A stretch of DNA of 64,000 nucleotides from Paulownia fortunei (GCA_019321725.1 CM033120.1:13174278-13238277), one strand, 5' to 3'; counted from the first letter of the stretch, positions 1 through 11,752 are shown. The notes: generated by a model not told the origin, from the letters alone. Program-made: numbers and translations.

Positions 1-409
1 AACTCGTCATATGATAACAAATATATTTGAAGTGCTGAATTTCAAGCAGCTTGTAAATATATCCTGTGTTTTCAGTCTTCTTTGAACCCATATTTTAAAT
101 AAGCTGATTTTGAGTGTAGAATAAAACCATAGACTGGACTTTATATCAACAGTACACTTTCACCAAGGTAATGGCATCATTTGTTTCGTGGTTTGTTATC
201 CATTCATCAGCATGGAGCATCCCAGAAAGACCACCTGAATATTATGTATTTCCAAGTCAGATATTCAAGTGTAAAGTTGCTCAGAACAAGGATCTTTGTC
301 ATTGAATTGAATAATCAGGCGAGGATATTATCAACCTTGATGCAATCAATACATGATCTACAAATCTATGCACTCTTGCATTCACACAATACTAGATTGA
401 ACCTTGAGC
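1..409. other. 3' flank of the LHCB3 gene
   Basis: No gene is visible here. This is the downstream side of the minus-strand LHCB3 gene, whose stop codon lies at 410-412, so the right part is probably its 3' untranslated region. The open frames that cross it carry no recognisable protein. Confidence 0.6.
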
Positions 410-1466
410 TTATGATCCAGGAACAAACTTGGTGGCATAGACCCAGGCATTGTTGGCAACAGGGTTGTCAAGGTGGTCTAACAAGTTCTCTAGCGGGCCT
501 TTGCCGGTGACGATAGCCTGAACAAAGAATCCAAACATGGAGAACATGGCCAGCCTTCCGTTCTTAATTTCCTTCACCTTGAGCTCTGCGAAAGTTACTG
601 GGTCATCAGCCAGGCCGAGGGGGTCGAAGTACTGGCCACCAGGGTAGAGATCATTGCCGTCTCCTACTCCATCCAGGCCATTGATTCTGAATCCTTCCAC
701 AAGTCCCATGAGCACAACTTGGAATCCAAGAACTGCGAGAATGCTTTGAGCATGCACAAGATTGGGGTTGCCCAAGTAGTCTAGCCCACCCTCGGAGAAG
801 ATTTGGGCTCCGGCCTTGAACCAGACAGGCTCTTTGAAGTCAACATTCAGCCATTTCTCAAGAACTTCTGGGGTGATACATCCTAGGGCTCCTAGCATGG
901 CCCATCTCCCGTGGATAACCTATAAAATTTCTCAACATTTATTTTTGCCCAAAAACACCATAAACTGGTAAACCGAAGAGACATGAACTAAACTTCTTGC
1001 CCCAATTTATTGGAACACTTCCCAGTGATAATACCTCAAGAGCCCTGTTCTTGGCAAAGGCCTCAGGATCAGCAGACAAACCAGCAGTGTCCCAACCGTA
1101 GTCGCCGGGGAACTCTCCTGTCAGGTATGAAGGAGTCTGAGCTGAGAAGGGTCCCAAGTATTTGACGCGGTCTGGTCCATACCACAACTCATTACCCTGT
1201 CAACAATCATAAGCAAGAACAAAATTTTCTTTTAAGTGACCTGACCACATTGTAAATCATTTTGGGGTGGGTATGTTTGGGTGTTGGGGGGGGGGGGGGG
1301 GGGGGGGAGGTCTTAAAATAAGATTAGAGAAGGGGAGTACCATGGTGTATTTGCCATTTCCCATGGAGACAACATCTCTAAGAGGATTGACATTCTTGGT
1401 TTGGCCCAAGAATGGGGTTGCCCTAACAACAGTTGTGGAGCTAGCAGTGGCAGCCATTGATGCCAT
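410..1466 (-). CDS. LHCB3: LHCII type III chlorophyll a/b-binding protein (LHCB3), 3 exons
   Basis: Encodes a 265-residue light-harvesting protein of photosystem II, a subunit of mobile and moderately bound LHCII trimers in the thylakoid membrane. Exons are 1341-1466, 1035-1196 and 410-919, with GT..AG borders and phase-0 joins (42 + 54 + 169 codons). The first ATG (1464-1466) starts a short Ser/Thr/Ala-rich transit peptide ([14 protein letters not shown]). The mature start [16 protein letters not shown] and the trimerisation motif WYGPDR follow. Helix 1 carries the chlorophyll-binding [14 protein letters not shown], and helix 3 carries [16 protein letters not shown]. The ending [19 protein letters not shown] and the total length match the LHCB3 subtype rather than LHCB1/2. 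As known for type III proteins, there is no N-terminal phospho-threonine segment like that of LHCB1/2. No break is seen. Intron 1 contains a C22 tract (coding strand). Confidence 0.96.
1286..1307. repeat. Poly(G)22 tract in LHCB3 intron 1
   Basis: Twenty-two uninterrupted G on the plus strand (C on the coding strand) lie about 35 bases downstream of the exon 1 donor, flanked by further G-rich sequence (TTGGGGTGGG at 1260-1271). Such a run can fold as a G-quadruplex and is unstable in replication and sequencing, so its exact length is uncertain. Confidence 0.95.
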
Positions 1467-1700
1467 TTCCTATTTCAAGATTTACAGTTGATTCTGTCTC
1501 TGTAATATGGCTCTTGGGCTGGAAGTTTGGAGAACTGAAATCAGAGCTTGTGATGGGCAAGTTTTTATGTGTAGACACCATAAAGGGAGAATCATGAGAT
1601 GGGTGGTGAAGATTATTGCATGTATGGAAATTGTGGCTGGTGATAATAGCAAGTGCATCACCAACCAATCAGAAGCCCTTTAAGGATTTAAAGTATCTTC
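1467..1700 (-). promoter_or_regulatory. Probable LHCB3 promoter and 5' UTR
   Basis: Upstream of the LHCB3 start the minus strand holds a CCAAT-type box (plus-strand ACCAATCAG near 1662-1670) and an AT-rich ACATAAAAAC about 100 bases from the ATG that could serve as the TATA element. Both are common in LHC promoters. The assignment rests on position only. Confidence 0.35.
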
Positions 1701-2159
1701 TACTCATATCCTTCTATCCACAATTTATCGTCTGAAAGTTATTACTATCAAGAAAAAGGATTTTTCTGAGAAAAAATACATGATTATTAATGTCAAATTG
1801 ATAAGCAACACCTTGAGGGGTCCCATCCCATTCCCACTTTTAAATAGAAAACAAATATTACATATGTTTTTAAAATATCTGATGCTTCCAAGTAACAATC
1901 TAGTCTAGAACTTATCTTTTTTATTTTTTTTCCCTTCTTAATAGAGGCTGTAAGTTCCTGTTAACTTGCAGCCAGCAAGTAGTAATATTTTTATGAGAGC
2001 TAAAAAGGGGAAAAAGAGCAATACAGAATGATGCGTTTATGTATGATTAATTATAAATAGCAAACGGAGTTGAAAACTGTATGGTAAAGAAGCAGAAATA
2101 CAGAGCTGGGATCATTTTTTAACCGCTAAAAGCTGAACATGTTAAAAATCAGAAAAAGG

Positions 2160-2163
2160 AAAA
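2160..2163 (-). terminator. Pol III terminator of the first tRNA-Phe
   Basis: On the minus strand TTTT begins about 7 bases after the last base of the tRNA (2171), followed within a few bases by TTTTT. This is the usual RNA polymerase III stop. The second tRNA copy lacks one so close. Confidence 0.6.
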
Positions 2164-2170
2164 CACGAAA

Positions 2171-2195
2171 TGCGGTGAACGTGGATCGAACACGT

Positions 2196-2238
<43 letters not shown>

Positions 2239-2243
2239 CCCGC
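2171..2243 (-). tRNA. tRNA-Phe (anticodon GAA), copy 1
   Basis: A 73-nt cloverleaf is read on the minus strand. It starts GCGGGGATAGCTCAGTTGG and ends with the acceptor strand CACCGCA. The anticodon loop CTGAAGA (anticodon GAA) lies between stem TCAGA and its complement TCTGA. The T arm is ACGTG-TTCGATC-CACGT, fully paired. Internal promoter boxes are intact: A box TAGCTCAGTTGG, B box GTTCGATCC. No intron and no encoded CCA, as expected for a plant nuclear tRNA-Phe. Confidence 0.96.
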
Positions 2244-3053
2244 TTGATTTGTTACTTGTTATCCGTTCAGATTTAACTATTAGTGTTCAGCATACTCGGA
2301 AATCCACTCACCCGAGTTCGGGTGCATGAACTTTGAACTTGTAATATGACAGACAAAATAATATGTTGGTAAGCAATTTATATTTACCATGTCATGAGTT
2401 CTAATTATCTAAAAAAATAGGAGTTGGAAATGAGCAAATATTATTCTTATAAAAAAATAAATAAAAAAGGTACTTGCAACATCACTAGTCTTAGTCTTCC
2501 CCTTGTATCCCGCCAGCAGCAGTTCAGCAAGTTAGAGCAAAGAGGAATCAATCACTCCTATAAGAACTGTGGTTAAAGAAAATCAAGAATGGAGGATAGG
2601 AGTGGGTATAAAATAAAGCACCAGAATGAAGGAAACTGAAAGTGCTCTGCCGTATCCAAAAGCTATAAATTCCAAAGTGCATCTGCAGAGTGACAACCTA
2701 ATTGGTTGGCGTAAGGGAACATCTCTTTGCTCTTAATCATGTATACATTAAAATGCCACAGAGATATTAATGGACATATTTACCTTTTTTTTTTTTTTAA
2801 TAAAATAGTTAAATATATATCAAAGTAAGGTAAATATTCATATATTCGGTAGGATTCGAACCTAAAATTTCAAAAGTATTTACTTGAGGAATGCTTTTAG
2901 TCATCGTTTTGAGTTTCAGAAGATGCTTATCACGAAAACTGTAAGGCTGTGTTTGGTGTTCATTTCCAAGAAATACTTCAAATCCAAAATGCATCCTTTT
3001 AATTTCCCAAAAACATTTTAAGTATCACTCAAACCATTAGTTTAATAATTCCA
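2244..3053. other. Spacer between the two tRNA-Phe genes
   Basis: 810 bases of AT-rich DNA with no gene. Near 2840-2870 the minus strand contains GGTTCGAATCC, a perfect B-box-like string within a region ending in a run of A. This could be a decayed tRNA-derived SINE, but no convincing A box was found. Confidence 0.5.
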
Positions 3054-3078
3054 TGCGGTGAACGTGGATCGAACACGT

Positions 3079-3110
<32 letters not shown>

Positions 3111-3126
3111 TCTGAGCTATCCCCGC
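3054..3126 (-). tRNA. tRNA-Phe (anticodon GAA), copy 2 with a D-loop change
   Basis: A 73-nt minus-strand copy differing from copy 1 at a single base: the D loop reads GCTCAGATGGGAGAGC instead of GCTCAGTTGGGAGAGC. Acceptor, anticodon and T arms are unchanged and fully paired. The change falls in the A box, replacing the usual pyrimidine in AGYNGG with A. No run of four or more T appears in the first ~35 bases downstream on the minus strand. It may be transcribed poorly, but as a structure it is an intact tRNA. Confidence 0.9.
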
Positions 3127-4668
3127 TGTATGGGATTTTGCAGTAACTTAAAACTAATCTCCTTTGAGTTTCTGCTCTTAGCTCCTTACTCTTGCCCTCT
3201 TTTTCGCTTGGAAAATTAATGAACGAGTGTGTCCCTCCAATAAAACTGTGTTTGAAGTCAATTTTATGTATGTTTTTTTTTTTAATTTATTCATTTTCAA
3301 CGACTTATCCGAAATTATTAACTATGCTTGTTTTTTGCTACCATTGCGTGTTTTCTTTTTTTCTTTTTAAGTTGAAAATTATAATGTTCAATATGACATG
3401 AGTGCTAGTATGATTTTAATAATTAACTCTAGTAATTATATTCAAGAATAAAATACACATATGATGTAGAATAAATGGTGGATGTGTTTTGGGAATGTTT
3501 TGAAGTAATTTATTTGTGTGGTTTGATCAACCATAACTTTTGATTCCCGATGATTTAGGATGATTTATAATCATAACTTTTGATCCGAAATGAGTTACAT
3601 AACTTTTGATTTTAGAGGAGTTGTCTTATGTTGGATGATATATTTGTACATGTGCTCATCTTCGAGCGATGGATCTAACCCTTATACGTGAAGGTCATGA
3701 GGGTTCGCCTTTGATCCTAAAATCCCACCATTTTAGGACTCGTCTGAATTTTTTTTTTCTATTTTCACCCGTTTTCTTGAAGTTTTATTTATTTTTTTAT
3801 AATTGTTTTTGGGACCTAATATTTTATCGTTTTCTAGTCCTGTGATAGGGTGTTTATAGGGCAAATTTTATAATTTTCTAAGTCAGCCCAATTTTAGACT
3901 AAATTTGACCTTGGTTGGAATTATGTCATTCAAAACTCTAATGCTTTTTATTATTCCTATTTAGAAATAAAATTTGTGCTTCGCATGAGTTCTTTGAATT
4001 CTCTGAATACTTCAAAATACTTCAAAATTTATGGTTTTGGCTCCATGAGCATGCCAAGTAAGTAAATGAAAGGGATTGATAGAAGTTTGGATTGTCAATT
4101 TAAGCTGAATCTTAGCTTATTGATTCTAACTAGGTTTTATACAAATCAAGTGATTCGTATTATATCCAAGATTGTTATGTTATTAAAAGTCATTAAATCT
4201 ATTTTTTTAAATATTCGTAAAATGGGCTTGCTAAAACCAACCAAAAACATTAAATGAAGAAATTAAAAGTAAAAGTTAAAAAAAAAAAATTGATTGAGGC
4301 CGACAAAAATAAGGGAGCCAACGAGTAATAATACTAATTATTAGTATTATTCTACTCTTTGAAATGATTTATTAGCGTCTATCATGATTTTCTTAGTATT
4401 AACCTCGTCAAATTTAGTTAGTTAATACTTATTTTCATGCATATAAACTCATTATTTTCCTTAATATTTACTTTGTATAATAAGTATGGATGGTCCTTAC
4501 TCAAAGTTTCAATAAATTAGAATTCAATATATTGGCAGTGATCATATTGATATATCTTGGTAGATTGATTTTCTTACATAAATCACATAAGAAAAAAGTA
4601 GAGTCACCAGATGATGCTGAAATTACACAAAAATTGAAAAATTGAACCTGAACTTTATAGATTCGATT
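3127..4668. other. AT-rich intergenic region
   Basis: No gene recognised. The words CATAACTTTTGAT recur three times around 3531, 3571 and 3598, and a 25-base palindrome lies at 4327-4351. The short open frames here are low-complexity and resemble no family. Confidence 0.6.
4327..4351. repeat. 25-bp palindrome with 12-bp arms
   Basis: AATAATACTAAT and its exact reverse complement ATTAGTATTATT are separated by one T. It sits 3' of the dynein light chain gene in AT-rich DNA. It could form a cruciform or be the centre of a decayed inverted-repeat element. Chance is also possible in such AT-rich sequence. Confidence 0.7.
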
Positions 4669-5477
4669 TCACGTAGTACTATTTGTTAAGGTAGTATAAA
4701 ATGGGATTGTGGGAAGTGGAGAAAGGCATCGTGTTGATCCTCTAAAGAGTAAGATTGCAAGGTTGCCAATGCAAAAATGGATGAAACAGCCATAGCAATG
4801 TGTCACAAATGAACCAAAATCCGTCCCTACAATACATTGCCAACCAGGTCCATGTATCCTATCAAATTCCTGCAATTATTGCAACAGAGATTAAGAAGCC
4901 CATTTACGATTATCTCAAGCTCCATCCATACTATATAAAAAAGAAACCACGTTGAATTTTGATTTTTACTTTATTTTCTCACTTTCTCATACTAGATGTT
5001 ACACTCATTACATGTGTGTCACGTGTATGAATTCAATGTCAAGTGTTTTATTCTATGTCAAATGATACTCGACAGTAGACACATGCACTCAGGGTGTAAC
5101 ATCTATAAAATCGGAACGATAGTTGAAAAATTATGTAATTGTCTCGAATTTCATGCAAGCTAGTAATATATGTCGTGACGAATGCATGAGGAAAAAAAAC
5201 TCGTGTGTGGTGGTTAGTCACGTACTACTAATACACACATGAGTTGGGGAGATTTTTGATTTAGACTAGAATTGATTTACGGAGCTTAAACAAGTTACAT
5301 ATAACCCGACTTTGCTCCCAGAAATACAAAATATATTACCTTCTTAATGAATCGAGCAATTTCAGTGGCCTCTGTGACATCAAAGAAGTCGAGTGCCTTG
5401 GCTGCCAAATCAAGTGCATCTTGTTGCGTGGCTTGAAGCATATCAGTGTCGCCTATCACTGCCTTCCCTTCTAGCAT
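4669..5477 (-). CDS. Dynein light chain, LC8/DLC type, 2 exons
   Basis: Encodes a 112-residue LC8-family protein. LC8 proteins are small dimeric hubs that bind short linear motifs. Land plants keep them although they lack dynein heavy chains. Exon 1 is 5340-5477 (46 codons, begins MLEGKAVIGDTDM) and exon 2 is 4669-4869 (66 codons plus stop). The donor GTAATA and acceptor TTGCAG join in phase 0. Family features in order: helical ALDLAAKALDFFDV, the EIARFIKK-EFDRIHGPGWQCIVG junction, then GSFVTHCYGCFIHFCIGNLAILLFRG, where the LC8 beta strands lie. In classical LC8 the chain ends a few residues after the FKSG-type end. Here about 20 extra Ser/Thr/Pro-rich residues follow, so the C-terminus is extended. 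The MLEGKA start is typical of plant members. Confidence 0.9.
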
Positions 5478-5598
5478 ACTGAAAGATTTTCAAGAAATTA
5501 TCAAAATAATAATAGGAAATGATGCCTCTGATAATATGAAAATTCTAGAAAATTAGCAAGTTTTTCTTCTCCTCTCACTTCTTGGGGACTATGAAAAT

Positions 5599-5618
5599 AC
5601 ACACACACACACACACAC
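5599..5618. repeat. (AC)10 microsatellite
   Basis: Ten AC dinucleotides about 120 bases upstream of the dynein light chain start codon, so probably in its promoter or 5' UTR region. Confidence 0.95.
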
Positions 5619-6748
5619 CAGGTGGGGGAATGAAGGATTGAGTGGAGCAAATGGCCTGGATAATTGAAGTACCTAAATGGGGATTCCATTTCTGTGGTGC
5701 CGAAATTTTTTGCATGTGATGCTCTGTGGCGTCATCGAAAATTGCTTTTTTGATTTCAGAAAAACTACTCAAATTTGGGTTAATGGCCATGAGGAGGGGA
5801 AAATTTTTGTTTACGTCTGATTTGACTAAATTCAATTATAGTCGTTCTATAATTGTTATAGATTACTTTTTTTTTTTAAATTTTAATTTGATATTATATA
5901 TCGTATTATACTGTGTAGATATGCATTAAGTTTATATTATTCATATATCTTAAAATGCAATATTTGATACACACTGATTTTATGTAATTCATGATTGTGA
6001 AGTGCAAAGAAAACATCAAGTTGGTTGCAATTTTACTTCCATGGTGGGGGCAAGTTTGGCAAGATTGTACACGTTAAAAGAGGATTCCTTATGCCTATTT
6101 AACCACGACACATGGCTATTTTCTTGTGGATGATCAATTGGGCCATGCCTTGTGGTGGATGCTAGAAAATGTTTTTGGCAGCGTCACATTTTTGCTTGAA
6201 GCCCCATCTCTATCCCGCTTGGCTCCAAAACAGAGAGGTGAAATAAATTCAAGAATTAAATGAGGATAGCCATTTCTTGACACATTAAAAATAGGATAAG
6301 CCTATAATAGGATTGGTTAGCTATGCGGAAAACACTTATGACCGGACAAGGAGAAAAAGAATTGGACCAGAAAAAACCGAAAAATACCCACACCTACTTA
6401 TTAGTTTACTATTTTTTTTAAAGCGATAATTACGTGCACCTATCAGTAACTATCAAATTATCATTCATGAGATAACAAGCTTATATGAATGAGACAAATA
6501 TTCTTACTTTTGATTGAATTTAAATCCAATGCTTCATTTTTTAGGAGTTCTGGAGTCGCAACGCTGATCACTATTCTTCATGTATTTGTATTTAATGTTA
6601 ATATTTGTTAAAAATGTTAATGAGATGAGTTTATGATAAATTAATTTGACTTAAATATATAGTCAAAGAGGATAGACCCCCTTATATGTATTTGTTATTT
6701 CGAAAATAGAAAGAATAAATTAATTCAAGAAATGATCATCCTTTGTAT

Positions 6749-6750
<2 letters not shown>

Positions 6751-6782
<32 letters not shown>
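6751..6782. repeat. (GT)16 microsatellite
   Basis: Sixteen uninterrupted GT dinucleotides in intergenic DNA. Confidence 0.95.
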
Positions 6783-6784
<2 letters not shown>

Positions 6785-9466
6785 AAGTATAAATATATGT
6801 GATGAGACATGAATCAACAACACAATACCCAATAAAAAATATAAAATAATTCTAAAAAATTCAACAAATTAATTCATTTCAATAGACCCATAGAGCCCAC
6901 ATAGTTCTTGTACCATTCAATTCAATACCAGATTACAACATTTCTCAGGAATACTATAAATATTTTCTCAAATTATTTTCCTAAAATATGTAATTCATTC
7001 GCATTTCTTTAACTTTATATCATTTGCCCTCAAATTATTTTTCTTTCTTTGGTTTTAATCTGATCGAACAACAATGGTTACTCTAACGACTTGTTGTGAC
7101 CCAAACAATGACTCAATTTACAATTGACATCGAATTTAAAAATTAAAAACTCAAGGTGATATTACATCTATGTTTATATGAACTTATATACACACACTCA
7201 TTTAGGAACAGAGGACAAGCACATAAAACCTATCTAAGATGAATAGCAACGGCAAATAATGAGTAAACATACTAATTGGTACAGTTAAGAAGAAGCCTCA
7301 ATTATCCAATTTATGATATTGGTGTATAATGACATTGAAAACGGCTGAGGATGCGTTAATACAGACAGGTACAGTTGCCGTTCCGTGGCGAGCATCATTT
7401 GATTGCTAGCGGCAACGTGACGATAGATCTACCTCCTTGTGCTACTTCTTCCCGTGTAGATTTAATCTCACGAGAACTATGTACACTAAATACATTTAAT
7501 TAAATAAGAGTATAGCACTATATATTTTAGCAATATTGTGAATATATAAAATAAGTAAGTAGTTAAAATCAAGTTCAGCTTGCTGTCATGGAGACAATGT
7601 TTGTATCTCTAGTTGTAAGACAAATGCAATATATAAGTGAAATAAAAATGCAATACTAAGTTGAAATAGAGGATCCGAAGTATATCATCCGACACTTATA
7701 AAATAAGGATATAGTTAGAAACTTTAATCTTAGGGGCGAGATTATATTTTTTTTTTAAATTCTGAGGAAATATATAAACACAATTTTTGTAGTTTTTAAA
7801 AGGGCAAAGTTTATAACTCCTTTAAATGTGTATATAAAATTTATGTTTATATGTGTAAGAAAATTAATAAATAATATAATATGAATCAAATATCCATATA
7901 ATTCATGTGGATCGGGTATATTTATACGCAGTGGATTGTCAATTCACGTATCTCGAATCAAGCTCGTCTACCAGCATTCTTTTGATCGAATCACAAACAT
8001 ATCTTTTTCGTTGGTGGTGAATAACTACTAGAGTTATTCCCCATTCTATTCTGTTGGATGGGGATTAAAGATATTTATTCCTACTCAAGATAGAATCCTA
8101 ATCCAACTAGAAAACTCAATCACATTCAAATTGTGGAGATATCCAACTAAATATAGATGTCAATTAGGTTAAGCATCCTAAAATTGATCCAATTTCCAAC
8201 AATGTGAACTTGAGATGGGATATCGCCGATAGTTTACCTCCAACTCTACATGAAAAATTAGGTACAATATAGACAAAATGTATTGTTGTCGTTGAATATT
8301 TTTAAATTAAGAAAAATGAACAATTTAAATTGATATTTTATTTTCTATTACAATATCACTCTTATATAATATATGTATATTAATAATATTATTTTATATA
8401 TTTTACATATATTAATAATATAATAATAAAAATTGAAATATCAGTTATAATATACGACCTTTGATTGTCTTGTGAAATGTGGGGGAGCACCGTCATACGC
8501 TGAATTTGTGTAATATATGGTTAAGATTTCCTGTCAGGGCGCCCACCTTCATACGAATTTGATAATGAGAATGGAGATTGTGGTCGGCCTGACAATTGCA
8601 ACCCAACCTTTTTAGACAAACAACGTGTCACCTACTCCTCGTTGGTGCCAACCACACCCAACCTCTCACTACCAATCTTTACACCTGTCTCTAGTTACAT
8701 TTTTTTTTAAAATTTAACATGCTAAATAGATTTTTCAAACCCCCACCAAACTTCATCGGGATAATTAATTTAACCCAATTTTACCATTAAGGAATTTTTT
8801 CATAATGAATTGTGTATAATACATTTTATCTGTTAATAATCGCTCAATTACATTGAGAATGAGTAACTTTCATCCAACACTCATGAAAACAAGGATATTT
8901 TAATCGGAGCGAGAAATAATTTTTTTTTTTAAATTGCAAAATTTAAACTTTTTTTTTTAAATTTATATATATAATTTATATATATATATATATATGAAAG
9001 TTGAAATAGGACGTCTATCTTGCCAGTTCCCTATGGATTTGGAGACCATATCCACTCAAAATGTGACAAAATTAAGGTAAATTGTAGACACGACAAGGAA
9101 GGAATTGTGCGGGAACAAATTAACAATTGTTGTCAAGTTTTTCTTTATACATTTGAATTTTGCTTTATTCGTATATGCAAAGAGTATAAAGTAAAAAAAG
9201 GTGAACTAAAAATCTATATTAAACTATATATAATACGTACTCAAGCGATTCTCAGCATTTCCATCTCCACTTTTCTCTCTTCACCACAACCCTTTCTCTC
9301 TTTCTCGATCTCTCTTGCAACGTTGTTTCCACTTTTCACGTATTCATTATTTCTCCACGTTCTCATCTCTGTCTTTTCTTTCAACCAGAAAAAAGAAAAC
9401 CCAAAAAGGAAAACCAGAAGAAGAACTAGTACTTGATTTCTTTCTTTCGGGACGACGTCGTTGGAA

Positions 9467-11752
9467 ATGGCGCCCCGTCTCTTCAGCTGTTTTCGCAAAA
9501 GCTCCTCTGATTCCAAGCACGACGAGAAAGTCACGGCGGACTTGACGACGGAGGAGCAGCGGAGAGGCGGGCCTGTGGTGGTGGAGCTCTTCTCCTCACA
9601 GGGGTGCGCCACCTCGCCGGAGGCGGAGCTGCTCTTCTCGCGGCTGGGGAGGGGCGACTTCAATCTGGACGTGCCGTTGGTATTGTTGGCGTACCACGTG
9701 GACTACTGGGACTATATGGGCTGGAAGGACCCTTTTGGGTCCAGCCAATGGACCGTTCGGCAGAAGGCCTACGTTGAGGCGCTCAATCTTGATACCATGT
9801 TCACGCCCCAAATCGTGGTCCAAGGCCGGGCCCAATGCGTGGGGAATGAGCAGGAAGGTTTGTTATCCTGCATCGCATCCGCACCCAGAGTCCCTGCACC
9901 CACGTTCCAGGTCAGCAGTGACGCTCTTAGTTATGCTAATTTGGAAATTTAAAATTTAAAATACCTGTCTGATTTACAAATCTTTCTCCATCAAATGGCA
10001 ATGAAGTCATTTTTGCAAAATATTAATTAATTAATTTATGCTTGCAAGCCATGAATAAATAATCACCAGAAATAATTCTTTGATATTACGTGCATGAAAT
10101 TATGTAAATTCTTAGATAAATCTTTGATCAGAAAAATATTAATTGGTCGGAATTTCTTTTGGGTAGTCGATTTATATTGAGATGCAATCAACCTGATGTT
10201 GCAAAAAGTTTTGTTACCTCATGCTTAGTATTTTTATGTTATTTTTATGGCTTATACTTCGATATATAAACCATAAGTTGGTTATTCAAAACGTTACTCC
10301 TATTTTAGTTATTTTTAAATATGTTATCAACTCAAAACATTATCTAATTCAAGAAATTGAAGTGCCATCCTTAATACCTTTCTCGTCTTAAGATGAAGAA
10401 AAATTAATGGTCGAGCAGAATGTTCAAACCTTTCAAGAATTCCCATAATTGCCAATGCAGTCGTCGGGATCCGAAAATTAACAATCCGCCGGACTGGTTT
10501 AGTTCTAGGGGTATCTTAGACATCGAAAAGTTGAAGATGTTTAACAAATCATATTAATTGTCAACAATATAATTGGATAATTAATGTATTGGGACGGAGG
10601 CAAGGGACTGACAGGATAGTCTCCTTCTTCAAGTACATATGTCCATAATCGCCTCCCTCGGAATTAAACTTTCTGGCTCCGTCTTGATTCTAGAAATAAA
10701 TATGTTTATAAAGTACCTAACTTTTCCTATTGCAATCATTAAATTTATTTATGTTGGTTGTTGGTTTTGGTGAGCAACAACCGAAATGATTGTTGGTTGG
10801 CCAACTTGGAGGACGACATTTTTAACAGGGACATCTTCCTTAAAATTGTAATTCATAATTTATTTAAAAAATAATAATAGGGCACCACATATGAGCTAGA
10901 TCATATGTAGCTAATGCCGTTTTACATTTATTTTTATATCTTCATCTATGGAAGTTGAAAAAATCAATTGCATTTAGAAAATGCCAACCATATATAGTCA
11001 CTACGTCTGAAGCATATGCATTGGTAGCAAAACTTAAATGAATCAAACTCTTAAGACTTTCTTTTTGGTTGGTTTGCATTATGGTTGAGCCAATGTCTTG
11101 ATCATTATTGACTTGAGACCTCTCCGAGATGGGGAAAAATGTTAATGCCTTAAGGTAGTAATAGCACACGCTGAATGGAAATTGGACTTCAAACATAATC
11201 GTAACAATTATCATGTTTCTACGTTGCCTGAATGTAGTTGACAGGAAATTTTAGTCCAGAACCAATTTAGACACAATTTGGCTAATTGGTTGGTTTCTGT
11301 CAAATCGAGTTTGGACTAAAGCATTCGTAACATTAAAACGTGCATATCGTTACTGGGGCACGTCCATCTAACATTGGAGTTTATCTGGACAGGCGACTTT
11401 CCAGAAGCCAACACCAGAGTCATTACAAGTATCACTGACAGGAGCTTTAAGGACAAAAGTGGACCATGAAGGTGCCACTGTGATGGTTGCTCTCTACGAA
11501 TGCGGTTTAGTCACCGATTGCCCCAGCGGAGCCAACAAAGGCCGGGTTTTGGCTAATGACAACGTTGTCCGACGCCTTGAAAAGCTCTGCTCCTTCAAAG
11601 ATGTATCCGCCAAGAAAACTATCTCAGGAACTGTCAATTTCTCTCTGTGGGAGGGTTTTAATGCCGCCAAATGTGGAATTGCTGTCTTTGTGGAAAGTTC
11701 TTCTCATCAAATATTTGGTTCGCAGAACTTTCAGTTGCCAGATAAGCTATAA
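9467..11752 (+). CDS. DUF1223 thioredoxin-fold-like protein, 2 exons
   Basis: Encodes a 267-residue protein of the DUF1223 family, which bacteria and plants share and whose function is not established. Exon 1 is 9467-9910 (148 codons) and exon 2 is 11393-11752 (119 codons plus stop), joined in phase 0 across a 1,482-bp intron. The ATG at 9467 is preferred; a TTG two codons upstream is not a plant start. The domain begins with VVVELFSSQGCATSPEAELLFSRLGR, equivalent to the thioredoxin-like active-site loop. LAYHVDYWDYMGWKDPF and FTPQIVVQGRAQCVG follow, all family signatures. Exon 2 gives VMVALYECGLVTDCPSGANKG and SLWEGFNAAKCGIAVFVE. Bacterial members have a CxxC-like pair in the loop. Here only the first Cys remains (GCATS), so thiol-disulfide chemistry of the usual type is doubtful. 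No targeting peptide is obvious. Confidence 0.88.

Larger units (their letters stand above)
5478..9466. other. Long AT-rich intergenic region
   Basis: About 4 kb between the divergent dynein light chain and DUF1223 genes. The edges will hold both promoters. It contains microsatellites at 5599-5618 and 6751-6782 and a short GC-richer patch near 7370-7420 with GTTGCCG and CGGCAAC as inverted arms. The open frames here are short and low-complexity. No protein, RNA gene or bordered mobile element was recognised. Confidence 0.55.

Noticed and set aside
1267..1491. Plus-strand frame with poly-Gly over LHCB3
   Set aside because: It is the antisense shadow of exon 1 and the C22 intron tract; the minus strand carries the real gene.
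3655..3725. tRNA-like text with GGGTTCGCC
   Set aside because: No cloverleaf could be folded and no A box was present.
5501..5835. Frames upstream of the dynein light chain gene
   Set aside because: They include the AC microsatellite and promoter-like sequence, with no similarity to proteins.
7372..7414. Possible small hairpin RNA with GTTGCCG/CGGCAAC arms
   Set aside because: The perfect stem is only 7 bp with a weak inner pair, too short for a microRNA precursor.
9241..9663. 140-codon minus-strand frame at the DUF1223 start
   Set aside because: It overlaps the DUF1223 exon antisense, has no family resemblance and a coding-strand shadow composition.
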